Assembly: GCA_013001885.1 (NCBI GenBank)
Contig: JABDLD010000028.1
Location: 1-57,073, forward strand
Direction: 5' to 3'
Length of the DNA stretch: 57,073 bases
Origin: Lysobacterales bacterium
Lineage (GTDB): Bacteria > Pseudomonadota > Gammaproteobacteria > Xanthomonadales > SZUA-36
Shown: positions 21,971 through 30,237 of the stretch, piece after piece
How the letters are laid out: the number at the start of each line of letters is the position of its first letter
Position numbering within the stretch: the first letter of the stretch is position 1
Made by a program: the position numbers and the translations under genes
The notes under the pieces: model-generated
Databases searched by the model: none
Told to the model about the DNA's origin: nothing
Seen by the model: only the letters and a program-made list of their open reading frames with translations

Positions 21971-22829
21971 ACGGCTGCAGAAACTGATGGCCGCTGCCGG
22001 TCTCGGTTCGCGGCGAGGGCTGGAAAAGCAGATCGCCGAGGGCAACGTTCGGGTCAACGGCGAAAAAGCAGAGCTCGGACGGACCGTTACGACCGGCGAC
22101 ACCATCGCGTTTGACGATAAAAGCTGGCGCGTGGTCTCCGAACCGGTGCTGCATCGCACGCTGATTTACAACAAGCCCGAGGGGGAATTGACTTCCCGCT
22201 CAGACCCGGAGGGCCGGAAGACCGTATTCGACCGCTTGCCGCGCGTTAAAAACGCCCGCTGGGTCGCAATCGGGCGGCTGGACATGAACACGACCGGCCT
22301 GCTGTTGCTGACCACCGACGGCGAACTCGCCCACGCGATGATGCATCCTTCCAGCAACGTTGACCGTGAATACGCCTGCCGGATTCGTGGCAAAGCGAGT
22401 GAAGAACAGCTGCAGCATCTGAAAGACGGCGTGGAGCTCGACGACGGCCCGGCCAGCTTCAGCGACATCCAGGAAGCCGGCGGCACCGGCGAGAATTACT
22501 GGTATCACGTGACCATCATGGAGGGGCGTAACCGCGAAGTCCGGCGACTGTGGGAATCGCAGGGTCTGACCGTGAGCCGGCTCAAGCGGGTGCGCTACGG
22601 CGCTGCCTTCCTGCCCAAGCGCCTGCGCATGGGCCAGTGGTCTGAACTCTCGCCCCGGGATCACGAAGTGCTTCGAAGCGATATCGGCCTGCCCGCCGCC
22701 CCCAGCGGCCTGTCACTGAAGCAGCCCCCCGGCAGCGGACGCGGTAAGCCAGGCCGGGCCGGCAGACCCGATTCACGGAAGAAAAAGCAGCCCAGGCACC
22801 GCAAGCCACGCAACCAGCGCAGACGGTGA
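21945..22829 (+). CDS. rluB: 23S rRNA pseudouridine 2605 synthase
   Basis: RsuA-family pseudouridine synthase acting on 23S rRNA. About 294 residues from TTG 21945. N-terminal S4 RNA-binding domain (ERLQKLMAAAGLGSRRGLEK), catalytic domain with D113 in IGRLDMNTTGLLLLTTDG, and later GRNREVRRLWESQGLTVSRL. The last ~55 residues are a basic, low-complexity tail (PGSGRGKPGRAGRPDSRKKK and on), as in E. coli RluB, likely for RNA contact. Overlaps scpB at the start and the HD gene (GTGA) at the end. Confidence 0.93.
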   Translation: MKPPKTTPERLQKLMAAAGLGSRRGLEKQIAEGNVRVNGEKAELGRTVTTGDTIAFDDKSWRVVSEPVLHRTLIYNKPEGELTSRSDPEGRKTVFDRLPRVKNARWVAIGRLDMNTTGLLLLTTDGELAHAMMHPSSNVDREYACRIRGKASEEQLQHLKDGVELDDGPASFSDIQEAGGTGENYWYHVTIMEGRNREVRRLWESQGLTVSRLKRVRYGAAFLPKRLRMGQWSELSPRDHEVLRSDIGLPAAPSGLSLKQPPGSGRGKPGRAGRPDSRKKKQPRHRKPRNQRRR

Positions 22830-23458
22830 CGCTAACGGAGCTGCAGCGGGCCTGCCTTGAGTTCCTGGGAACCATGACCCCGGCTGACGCCGCACACGAC
22901 CTCAGCCATGTTAAAAGAGTAGTTAAGAATTGTGCCTATCTAACTGATATTGAAGATGCAAATGCGTTCATTACCGTGCCCGCAGCCTGGTTGCATGACT
23001 GCGTAGCGGTTGCCAAGGACAGCCCTCAGCGGGCCCTCGGTTCGCGCCTGGCGGCCGCTGCAGCCGTCGACTTCCTGTCCGGCACGCACTATCCCGCAGA
23101 GCAGTTGCCCGACGTCTATCACGCCATCGAAGCACACAGTTACAGCGCGGACATCAAACCCCGCAGCCTGGAGGCGAAGGTTGTGCAGGACGCCGACCGC
23201 CTTGACTCGCTGGGCGCCATCGGCATCGCCCGCTGCCTGCTGGTCGGCGGCCACCTGCGCCGCCCTCTGTTCGATCTGGAAGATCCTTTTTGCGATCAGC
23301 GCGAACCGGATGATTCCTTGTACACGATCGATCATTTCTACGCCAAGCTGTTCAAACTGCCCGCTACTATGCAGACGGCGGCCGGGCGTGAAGAGGCGCA
23401 CCGCCGGGCCGAATTGATGCAGGAATATCTGGAAAATCTTCGCTCCGAAATCGCCTGA
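22826..23458 (+). CDS. HD-domain phosphohydrolase (YedJ-like)
   Basis: 210 residues. Metal-binding HD residues are present: HDLSH (24-28), the HD pair H57-D58 in AAWLHDCV, and the later aspartate in VVQDADRLDSLGAIGIAR. This order matches small cytoplasmic HD proteins such as YedJ, probable nucleotide or phosphate ester hydrolases; substrate unknown. Starts with GTG in a GTGA overlap with the rluB stop, so it is translated from the rluB message. Confidence 0.88.
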   Translation: MTLTELQRACLEFLGTMTPADAAHDLSHVKRVVKNCAYLTDIEDANAFITVPAAWLHDCVAVAKDSPQRALGSRLAAAAAVDFLSGTHYPAEQLPDVYHAIEAHSYSADIKPRSLEAKVVQDADRLDSLGAIGIARCLLVGGHLRRPLFDLEDPFCDQREPDDSLYTIDHFYAKLFKLPATMQTAAGREEAHRRAELMQEYLENLRSEIA

Positions 23459-23685
23459 GTTCAGCACATCCCGCCCCCCCTTTTCGCGGCGCCGCCTTAC
23501 ACAACGCCCGCCTGCCAACGCGGTTCCGCCTGGAAGCCTATTCAGGCGCTTGCTTGACGACGGTCAATACCAGCGGGATGAATTGGGTAGACAGTAAAAT
23601 GGTGAGGCAGGCGAATCTACTGCCCATCCACCGGCACGCTGCGGCGCGCCCGTGGTGAAACTGAACCTGAGTTGGAGGATCAGTC

Positions 23686-24150
23686 ATGAAAGTTCTTTCT
23701 TCTAACTACTGGGTGCTCGTCGCGGACAGCGGCAACGCCCGAATTCTCGAGATGCGCAGAAAACCCTATCAATTTCGTGAAGTGCAGAAGCTGACTTCAG
23801 AGGCGCTGCACAAGCGCAGCAGGGACCTGGTGTCGGACGGCAGCGGCCGTTCGTTTCACGCTCAGGGGCCGGCCAGCCACTCCAAGAAACAGCGTTCCGA
23901 CGCCCAGGACCTGGCGGAGCAGGCTTTTACCCGCAAACTGATCAAAAAGCTCGAACAGGCGGCGAACCGGAAATCATTTGAGCACCTGGTTTTGGTCGCC
24001 GATCCAAAAACGCTTGGACGGCTGCGTGCTCAAATGAGCAAGAGCCTGAAATCAGAAGTTGTCGATGAATTAAACCTGGACCTGGTGGGCGCGCCGCTGG
24101 AGTCGCTCGAGAAGCGCGTGAAGGAAAGGCTCAACTGGCCGACACCGTAA
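23686..24150 (+). CDS. Host-attachment family protein (baeRF-like)
   Basis: 154 residues in the family annotated as protein required for attachment to host cells, distantly related to the eRF1 middle domain. Seen: YWVLVADSGNARILEM at the start and FEHLVLVADPKTLGRLRAQM, with the basic linker (HSKKQRSDAQDLAEQAFTRKL) between. No signal peptide, so it is cytoplasmic and the family name may mislead. GGAGGA precedes the ATG. The 227-base gap before it shows no gene; a TTGACG at 23553 lacks a good -10. Confidence 0.85.
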   Translation: MKVLSSNYWVLVADSGNARILEMRRKPYQFREVQKLTSEALHKRSRDLVSDGSGRSFHAQGPASHSKKQRSDAQDLAEQAFTRKLIKKLEQAANRKSFEHLVLVADPKTLGRLRAQMSKSLKSEVVDELNLDLVGAPLESLEKRVKERLNWPTP

Positions 24151-24158
24151 CCCGCCGG

Positions 24159-25115
24159 TCAGTCTTCGAAACTGACGGTTTTCTGGCGCTTGCGGTTGAC
24201 TTTGAGGCGGGTCACGTCGGGGCGCGAGTAATGCCCGGCCGGATCGAAATTCTGGCGCTCGCGGGCGACTGCTTCGATTGAAACCTCGGCGAAATACAGA
24301 CTTTCCTCACCGACCTGGGGCTCCAGCACCCAGTTACCGTCCGGACCGGCAACACAGGACCCGCCATCTGTCAGCCAGCCGTCGGATTCAGTTGGAATAC
24401 CCGCCCGGATCAAGTCTGCATGCGGAACCTCGTCCGGAATCCAGTCACGGTGCATCAGGGCGCTGACCGAAACCACGTAAGACCGCGATTCCCGGGCAAT
24501 GAACCGGGTGATGTCTTCGGTATTTCGGCGGCTGCCGGGCCACACGGCCACGTGCAGGTTTTCGCCCTGCCCGTACAGCGCCGCGCGCGGCAACGGCATC
24601 CAGTTTTCCCAGCAGTTGAGGCCGCCGACGGTAAACTCCCCGAGTTGATGCACCCGTAGCCCGTTGCCGTCGCCGGGCGACCAAACCAGGCGTTCCTCGT
24701 AGGTCGGCATCAATTTACGGTGGGAAGAGCCCATCGTGCCGTCGGGCGCGATGTAAACCAGCGTGGCAAACAGGCTGAAACCGCCGCGCTGGGCGGAACG
24801 TTCGATCAGGCCCACGTACATTGCAATCCCGAGCCTGGCGGCCGTAGCGCAAAGCTCATCGAGCTGACCACGCTGCAAATCGACAGCGTTGGCTGCGTAA
24901 TGCGCGAAAATATCTTTCTGAACCGCGCTGTTGAACTGCGCGCCGCCCGTGAGCTCCGGCCACAGTGGGTAGCCGGGAACCAGCGCCTCGCCAAAAACGA
25001 CCAGGTCTGCGCCCTCTGCGGCGGCCTTTTCGGCCTGCTTCGAGACTTTAGCCAGCGTCGCCTCGCGGTCCAGCCAGACCGGGGCAATTTGCGCAAGTGC
25101 AATTTTCAGGGTCAT
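24159..25115 (-). CDS. Carbon-nitrogen hydrolase (nitrilase family)
   Basis: 318 residues with the full catalytic set of the nitrilase superfamily: glutamate E43 (VVFGEALVPGYP), lysine K134 (SSHRKLMPTYEERLVW) and nucleophile C168 (GGLNCWENWMP). HRKLMPTYEERLVW and NCWENWMPL are typical of true nitrilases (nitrile to acid plus ammonia) rather than amidases. Its start overlaps the deaminase stop by four bases (ATGA), placing it last in an operon with rnr, rlmB and the deaminase. Ends eight bases from the convergent host-attachment gene, without a visible terminator. Confidence 0.9.
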   Translation of the reverse strand: MTLKIALAQIAPVWLDREATLAKVSKQAEKAAAEGADLVVFGEALVPGYPLWPELTGGAQFNSAVQKDIFAHYAANAVDLQRGQLDELCATAARLGIAMYVGLIERSAQRGGFSLFATLVYIAPDGTMGSSHRKLMPTYEERLVWSPGDGNGLRVHQLGEFTVGGLNCWENWMPLPRAALYGQGENLHVAVWPGSRRNTEDITRFIARESRSYVVSVSALMHRDWIPDEVPHADLIRAGIPTESDGWLTDGGSCVAGPDGNWVLEPQVGEESLYFAEVSIEAVARERQNFDPAGHYSRPDVTRLKVNRKRQKTVSFED

Positions 25116-25702
25116 GATTCGCCTCGGCTATTTTCAGGGTGATAGATTGCGCCGGAACGGCTGGCGTAACGCGCCAGCACCCGGGCGGCTTCCCGGCGCA
25201 GGACTCCGCCCCGGGTGGTGATCCCTCGGCGTTCGAGTGACTCTTGCCAGTCCGCCGGCTTATCGCCCTCATCGAAACCGGCCGCCTCGGCATCTTCCCT
25301 GCACGCTCCCCAGACAATACTGCGAACCCCGGACCAGGGCACGGCGCCGAAGCACATGGCGCAGGGCTCGCACGAAGTCACAAGCTGGACCTCTTTGCCG
25401 GCGCCGAGATTCCAGTGGCCGGACGCACCCTGAGCGAGGCTGACGGCGACCATTTCGGCATGCGCCATGGAAAGCTCAACCGCGGTCACGAGGTTGACGC
25501 CGACGCCCAACAGGCGGTTGCTGTGCTCCTCGATTACGATCGCCCCGAACGGCCCGCCGGTGTGGTGCTTCACGTTCTCGGCCGCCAGTGCCACCGCCAG
25601 TGCCATACGCTGCTCGGCGCTTGCCAGCGGCGCGTCCCAGCCGGCAACGAACGGTTCCAGCCAGCCGGGGAGCGTGAAGCTGCATGTTGTGTTGAGAGCC
25701 AT
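25112..25702 (-). CDS. Cytidine/nucleoside deaminase-family protein
   Basis: 196 residues, zinc-dependent deaminase fold. Zinc ligands and proton shuttle: H81-A-E83 (MAHAEMVA) and C114-x-x-C117 (SCEPCAMCFGA). Layout resembles guanine deaminase and TadA-like enzymes; the base used is not clear. Chosen start ATG 25702-25700 overlaps the rlmB stop by one base (TGATG); an earlier in-frame ATG would lie deep in rlmB. Followed by the nitrilase with an ATGA overlap. Confidence 0.88.
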   Translation of the reverse strand: MALNTTCSFTLPGWLEPFVAGWDAPLASAEQRMALAVALAAENVKHHTGGPFGAIVIEEHSNRLLGVGVNLVTAVELSMAHAEMVAVSLAQGASGHWNLGAGKEVQLVTSCEPCAMCFGAVPWSGVRSIVWGACREDAEAAGFDEGDKPADWQESLERRGITTRGGVLRREAARVLARYASRSGAIYHPENSRGES

Positions 25703-26454
25703 CAGCCCCGGCGCTGCCTGACGACCTCGTAGAGACAGACCGCCGTGGCTACCGATACGTTCAGGCTGCTGACCGAGCCCTGCATCGGGATGCACAGGTG
25801 AAAATCACACAGTTCGGACGTCAGGCGCCGCATGCCTTTGCCCTCGCTGCCCATGACCAGGCCGACCGGACCGGACAGATCCGCGTCAAACAGACTTTGG
25901 CCAGCCTGGTCGCTGGTTCCGGCCAGCCAGATCCCGCGCTCTTTAAGCCGCCGCAGTACGCGCGCCATGTTGGTCACAAACAGGATCGGCAGCACTTCGG
26001 CAGCACCGGACGCCGAGCGGCGTGCGGCCGGCGTCAGGCCGGCGGAGCGGTCTTTGGGGAGGATCACCAGGTTAACCCCGGCAGCCTCCGCTGTGCGCAG
26101 GCAGGCGCCCAGGTTGTGCGGATCCTGCACACCGTCCAGCACCAGCACCAGCGGCGTGGTGTCAATCGCGTCCAGCATGCCATCGAGGTCTTTTTCAACG
26201 CCGGTATTGGCAGGAATGAATTCTGCAATGATGTCCTGGTGGCGCTCGTCTTCGCTTCTGCGATCCAGCACGGCACGGGCCTGTGTTTCAACCCCGATGC
26301 CGGCTTCTCGGGCCCGTCGGGCCAGTTCCTGCACCCGCGGATTGCGGCATTCTTCCGCGACCGTCAATCCCTGCAGTTGCTGCGGCGCCCGGGTGAGCGC
26401 GGAATCGACCGAGTGAATCCCTATCAGCAGGCTTGAGGACGGCGTCCGGCTCAT
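25702..26454 (-). CDS. rlmB: 23S rRNA (guanosine-2'-O-)-methyltransferase
   Basis: SPOUT-class enzyme that 2'-O-methylates G2251 of 23S rRNA. 250 residues: N-terminal L30e-like substrate domain (GIHSVDSALTRAPQQLQGLT), then the knotted domain with DGVQDPHNLGACLRTAEAAG, GLVMGSEGKGMRRLT and CIPMQGSVSSLNVSVATAV. Start overlaps the rnr stop (ATGA). The rnr-rlmB pair is conserved in gammaproteobacteria. Confidence 0.96.
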   Translation of the reverse strand: MSRTPSSSLLIGIHSVDSALTRAPQQLQGLTVAEECRNPRVQELARRAREAGIGVETQARAVLDRRSEDERHQDIIAEFIPANTGVEKDLDGMLDAIDTTPLVLVLDGVQDPHNLGACLRTAEAAGVNLVILPKDRSAGLTPAARRSASGAAEVLPILFVTNMARVLRRLKERGIWLAGTSDQAGQSLFDADLSGPVGLVMGSEGKGMRRLTSELCDFHLCIPMQGSVSSLNVSVATAVCLYEVVRQRRG

Positions 26455-28607
26455 CGCACCAGTTCGAAGTCGATTTTGCGATCATCGACGCTGACCGCCA
26501 TGACCTTTACCGTCACTTTCTGTGCGAGCTGGAAAACCTTGCCGGTTCGATCGCCGGTCAGGCGGTGAACGACGGGGTCGAAATGATAATAGTCATTGGG
26601 CAAGGAGGTGATGTGCACCAGCCCGCTGACGTGATTCTTCGTCAGTTCGACGAATAAACCGAATGACGTCACTCCGGTCACCTGACCCTTGAATTCGTCG
26701 CCGATATGCTGCTCCATGAAATACGCTTTCAGGCGCTCGTCCACACCCCGTTCCGCCTCCTCGGCGCGGCGCGAAAGGTGGGAACATCTTTCGCAGAGTT
26801 TGTCCATCTGCTCCCTCGACCAGGGATACCCCTTGCTGCCGTGATGCTCTATCGTGTAGCGGATAGCCCGGTGTACCAGCAGATCCGGGTAGCGCCGGAT
26901 CGGGGAAGTAAAATGTGAGTATGCTTCCAGGGCCAGGCCGAAATGGCCCGTATTGGCGGGCTGGTAAGTGGCCAGGCTCTGTGCGCGCAGCAGCACGGCC
27001 ATGATCAGCGGTTTGTCCTCCCTGCCCTTCACCTGCTGAACTATTTTCTCGAAGTCGCGTGGTTCCGGACGGCCTTTCCACGGCACCCGGATGCCCAGGC
27101 CGCGCAGAAACTGCTCAAGGGTCTCGAGCCGGTCAGGCTGCGGCGGCTCGTGCGCCCGGAACGGGGCCGCCAACTCGTTACGCAACAGGAACTGGGCCGC
27201 CTGGACATTGGCCGTGATCATGCATTCCTCGATCAGCATGTGGGCATCGTTACGCTCATAGGGCACGATATCCGCCACCGCCCCGCGCTCATCGAACTGA
27301 AACTGAACTTCGGTGCTTTCGAAGTCGATCGCACCGCGTTTTGACCGGGCCCGGCGAAAAGCCTTGTACAGTCCGTAAAGATCCTTCAGTGACTCCGATA
27401 CCGCGGCGGCGCCCGGCCTGATTTCAGCGCTTCCACTGACCAGCCAGTCCCAGACCTGTTCATAGGTCAAACGCGCCTGCGAGCGCATCACCGCAAGGTC
27501 AAAGCGGGAGCGAGTGACCTGCCCGGAGTCGTTGATCGACATGTCACAGACCACGCACAGGCGGTCCACCTCCGGTTTCAGCGAGCATAGCCCGTTGGAG
27601 AGCGCCTCGGGCAGCATCGGGATGACCCGGCCGGGGAAATAGACCGAGGTAGCACGGTTCAGCGCTTCTTCGTCCAGCCGGCTGCCCGGCGTTACGTAGG
27701 AAGAAACGTCAGCGATCGCGACCACCAGGCGCCAGCCGTTCTTGCGGCGCTGGGCATAGACGGCGTCGTCAAAATCCCGAGCGTCGGCCCCGTCGATCGT
27801 CACCAGCGGCAGATCGCGCAAATCCCGCCGGCCCTCGCACATGGACGCGGTAACGGTTTCGCCGAAAGCGTCTGCTTCGCGCTCCACCCCGTCCGGCCAT
27901 TCCCAGGGCAGGTCGAAATTCCGTATGGCGATCTCTGTCGCCATGCCCGGAGCCCCGCTTTTGCCCAGGATTTCAACGATACGCCCGACCGGTGGCTGAC
28001 GCGGACCGGGCTGCTGCAGGATCTCCGCCACCACGACCTGGCCGGGGCGCGCGCCGCCGGTGTCCTTGACGGCGACCAGGACGTCCTGGTTGATGCGCGG
28101 ATCATCCGGCACGACCAGCGCAATGCCGCTCTCTTCAACGAAACGACCGACCACCCTCTGATGGGCCCGCTCGAGGATTTCCCGCACCGCGCCTTCCCTG
28201 CGTCCCCGAGCGTCGACGCCGATTACCGACGCCAGCACGCGGTCGCCGTGAAGCACACTGCGCATCTCCCGGGATGAAAGGTAAAGGTCCGACTCACCGT
28301 CATCAGGCAACACAAATCCGAAACCGTCACGATGGGCGCTGATCCGGCCGGCGATCAGGTCCATCTTGGCCGGCAAACCAAAGGCATTGCGGCGGTTTTT
28401 TACCAACTGCCCATCGCGCACCATGGCCTGCAGACGCCGCCGCAGGATTTCCCGGCTGTCGTCCGAAACCACGTCGAGGCGCTCGACAATTTCGCGCCTT
28501 TGCATGGGCCTGCCCCGTTCGGCAAGCAGGTCCAGAATATCCTTTCGCTCCGGCGCCTCCGCGTCGATGCGCTGGCCGTGGCCAGTTTGTTTTCTTTTTT
28601 TGCTCAT
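26451..28607 (-). CDS. rnr: Ribonuclease R
   Basis: Processive 3'-5' exoribonuclease of the RNase II family that degrades structured RNA. 718 residues: N-terminal helix-turn-helix (ILDLLAERGRPMQRREIVER), two cold-shock domains, catalytic RNB domain with the aspartate cluster IDGADARDFDDAV (271-283), and C-terminal S1 domain ending ...KIDFELVR. The lysine-rich C-terminal tail of E. coli RNase R (813 residues) is absent; a short basic stretch (MSKKRKQTGHGQR) is at the N-terminus. Start ATG 28607-28605 chosen on family length. First gene of a four-gene overlapping operon. Confidence 0.96.
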   Translation of the reverse strand: MSKKRKQTGHGQRIDAEAPERKDILDLLAERGRPMQRREIVERLDVVSDDSREILRRRLQAMVRDGQLVKNRRNAFGLPAKMDLIAGRISAHRDGFGFVLPDDGESDLYLSSREMRSVLHGDRVLASVIGVDARGRREGAVREILERAHQRVVGRFVEESGIALVVPDDPRINQDVLVAVKDTGGARPGQVVVAEILQQPGPRQPPVGRIVEILGKSGAPGMATEIAIRNFDLPWEWPDGVEREADAFGETVTASMCEGRRDLRDLPLVTIDGADARDFDDAVYAQRRKNGWRLVVAIADVSSYVTPGSRLDEEALNRATSVYFPGRVIPMLPEALSNGLCSLKPEVDRLCVVCDMSINDSGQVTRSRFDLAVMRSQARLTYEQVWDWLVSGSAEIRPGAAAVSESLKDLYGLYKAFRRARSKRGAIDFESTEVQFQFDERGAVADIVPYERNDAHMLIEECMITANVQAAQFLLRNELAAPFRAHEPPQPDRLETLEQFLRGLGIRVPWKGRPEPRDFEKIVQQVKGREDKPLIMAVLLRAQSLATYQPANTGHFGLALEAYSHFTSPIRRYPDLLVHRAIRYTIEHHGSKGYPWSREQMDKLCERCSHLSRRAEEAERGVDERLKAYFMEQHIGDEFKGQVTGVTSFGLFVELTKNHVSGLVHITSLPNDYYHFDPVVHRLTGDRTGKVFQLAQKVTVKVMAVSVDDRKIDFELVR

Positions 28608-28689
28608 AGGCACATTGTAGCGCCAATTGGAGAGGCCAATACGCCTAAAAACGGCATTCTGGTGCAATCAGAATCCGCCGAGTTTTTAG

Positions 28690-28718
28690 TTGACTTTGGC
28701 CCTCTTAATTACTACAGT
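28690..28718 (+). promoter_or_regulatory. Strong sigma-70 promoter upstream of tRNA-Leu
   Basis: TTGACT (28690-28695), exactly 17 bases, TACAGT (28713-28718), followed by ACGCACC. Points away from rnr. The start of transcription would be near 28725, feeding the hairpin RNA and perhaps tRNA-Leu. Confidence 0.65.
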
Positions 28719-28724
28719 ACGCAC

Positions 28725-28799
28725 CGGTTTGCAGGTTCCCCCTTTTTCCTGTGAATCGACCCCCAGGCGGAGGTTCCCCCCTTTTCCTCCGCCTTTTTT
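28725..28799 (+). ncRNA. Candidate small RNA or tRNA leader with duplicated C/U-rich motif
   Basis: About 75 bases from the predicted start to a full intrinsic terminator. The 18-base stretch AGGTTCCCCC-TTTTTCCT (28733-28750) is repeated at 28771-28788 with one change (C for T). The second copy forms the loop and the first bases of the 3' arm of the terminator, so both C/U-rich stretches could be presented single-stranded and could pair with purine-rich ribosome sites. It may equally be an attenuated leader of tRNA-Leu. No open reading frame of note. Confidence 0.4.
28766..28799 (+). terminator. Intrinsic terminator four bases before tRNA-Leu
   Basis: Stem GGCGGAGG (28766-28773) / CCTCCGCC (28786-28793), 12-base loop, then six T (28794-28799). 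It ends just before the tRNA, with no protein gene upstream on this strand to need it. Confidence 0.75.
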
Positions 28800-28802
28800 A
28801 AT

Positions 28803-28890
<88 letters not shown>

Positions 28891-28931
28891 GTTTCACAAT
28901 ACTAATAACGATCAAGAATCAAGAAATGACC

Positions 28932-28956
28932 AGCCCCGCTTGCGGGGCTTTTTTTT
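28932..28956 (+). terminator. Rho-independent terminator of tRNA-Leu
   Basis: AGCCCCGC (28932-28939), loop TT, GCGGGGCT (28942-28949), then a run of T to 28956. Confidence 0.9.
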
Positions 28957-29026
28957 AGTTTGGACTTGCCCTTAGCTTGCCCCGGGGTAAAATCAGTCAT
29001 TCATTATTCTTCCAGGAAACCCCTCC

Positions 29027-30217
29027 ATGCTCGATAAGCTCAGTGCCGTCCCACCCGATCCCATCCTGGGAATCATTTCCGCCCACGCCGCTGACCCCAG
29101 CCCGAAAAAAATCGACCTGGGCATCGGTGTCTACCGTAACGAAGACGGCGGCACCCCGATTCTGAAGTGCGTGAAAGAGGCGGAAAAAATCCTGAACAGC
29201 ACCGAGACGACCAAGTCCTACCTGGGCCCTCCCGGTGTTGCCGGCTTCAACAGCGCGATGACGGACCTGATTTTTGGCGAGGACAGCGCGGTGAACAGCG
29301 AGCAGCGTGTGCATACGATCCAGACGCCCGGCGGCACCGGCGCCCTGCGCCTGGGCGCCGACCTGATCAAGGCGGCCGCTCCGGATGCGACGGTCTGGGC
29401 CAGCGACCCGACCTGGGCCAACCACGATGCGATTTTTCCGGCTGCCGGATTGCGGTTGGAAAACTACCCTTATTTCGACCGGCAAAAAAGTGACCTGCGG
29501 TTCGACGCGATGATGGAATCACTGCGTAGCAAAGGGCCGGGCGACGTGGTGTTGTTCCATGCCTGCTGCCACAATCCCTGCGGCGTCAGCCCCAACGAGG
29601 ATCAGTGGCGAGAGATCACGGACCTGACCGCCGAAAAAGGCTTCCTGCCGATGATCGACCTGGCCTACATGGGGTTTGAGCGCGGCATCGAAGAGGATAC
29701 TGTATCCGTCAGGCTGTTTACCGAAAAATGCCCGGAGGTCCTGGTAGCCAGTTCCTGCTCCAAGAATTTTGCGGTGTACCGCGAACGTGTCGGCGCCATT
29801 TCCGCGGTCTGCGACAATCCTCAGAAGGCCTCGGACGTCGTCACGGTGATCAATTCCCTGACCCGTAAAAACTACTCCATGCCGCCCACCCACGGCACCG
29901 GAATCATCGACATCATCCTCCATTCCGACGAACTGACCGCTCTGTGGCGGGAAGAAGTGGCAGACATGCGCAACCGCATTAACGGTCTGCGCAACATACT
30001 GTCGGAAAAAATCGCGAACGCCGGGATCGAGAGGGACTTCTCCTTCCTGCAGCGCCAGTCCGGGATGTTTTCGTTCCTCGGACTGTCGGTTGACCAGATT
30101 CGCCGATTGCGGGAAGAGTTCTCGATTTACACGGTAGACTCAGCCCGCGTCAACATCGCCTCGTTCAACGACAGCAATATGGACTACTTCGTCGACGCGC
30201 TTAAAACCGTCCTGTAG
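29027..30217 (+). CDS. Aromatic/aspartate aminotransferase (class I-alpha, TyrB/AspC type)
   Basis: 396 residues, PLP enzyme of the E. coli AspC/TyrB type, different from the aminotransferase at 1 kb. Seen: conserved N-terminus with KKIDLGIGVYRNEDG, PGGTGALRLGADL, CCHNPCGVSP (where most have HNPTG) and the PLP lysine K246 in SSCSKNFAVYRERVG, plus RVNIASF near the C-terminus. Transaminates aspartate and aromatic amino acids; which one dominates is not clear. Placed between tRNA-Leu and the sulfur/cytochrome operon, with which it converges. Confidence 0.93.
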   Translation: MLDKLSAVPPDPILGIISAHAADPSPKKIDLGIGVYRNEDGGTPILKCVKEAEKILNSTETTKSYLGPPGVAGFNSAMTDLIFGEDSAVNSEQRVHTIQTPGGTGALRLGADLIKAAAPDATVWASDPTWANHDAIFPAAGLRLENYPYFDRQKSDLRFDAMMESLRSKGPGDVVLFHACCHNPCGVSPNEDQWREITDLTAEKGFLPMIDLAYMGFERGIEEDTVSVRLFTEKCPEVLVASSCSKNFAVYRERVGAISAVCDNPQKASDVVTVINSLTRKNYSMPPTHGTGIIDIILHSDELTALWREEVADMRNRINGLRNILSEKIANAGIERDFSFLQRQSGMFSFLGLSVDQIRRLREEFSIYTVDSARVNIASFNDSNMDYFVDALKTVL

Positions 30218-30237
30218 GAGCGGTTTTGCCCGCTCCT
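30216..30237. repeat. REP-like hairpin shared by two convergent stop codons
   Basis: AGGAGCGG (30216-30223) and CCGCTCCT (30230-30237) form a perfect 8-pair stem with a 6-base loop. The arms overlap the stop codons of both convergent genes. The form TGTAGGAGCGG resembles extragenic repeats of Pseudomonas and Xanthomonas. No T-run follows, so it is at best a weak bidirectional terminator. Confidence 0.5.
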
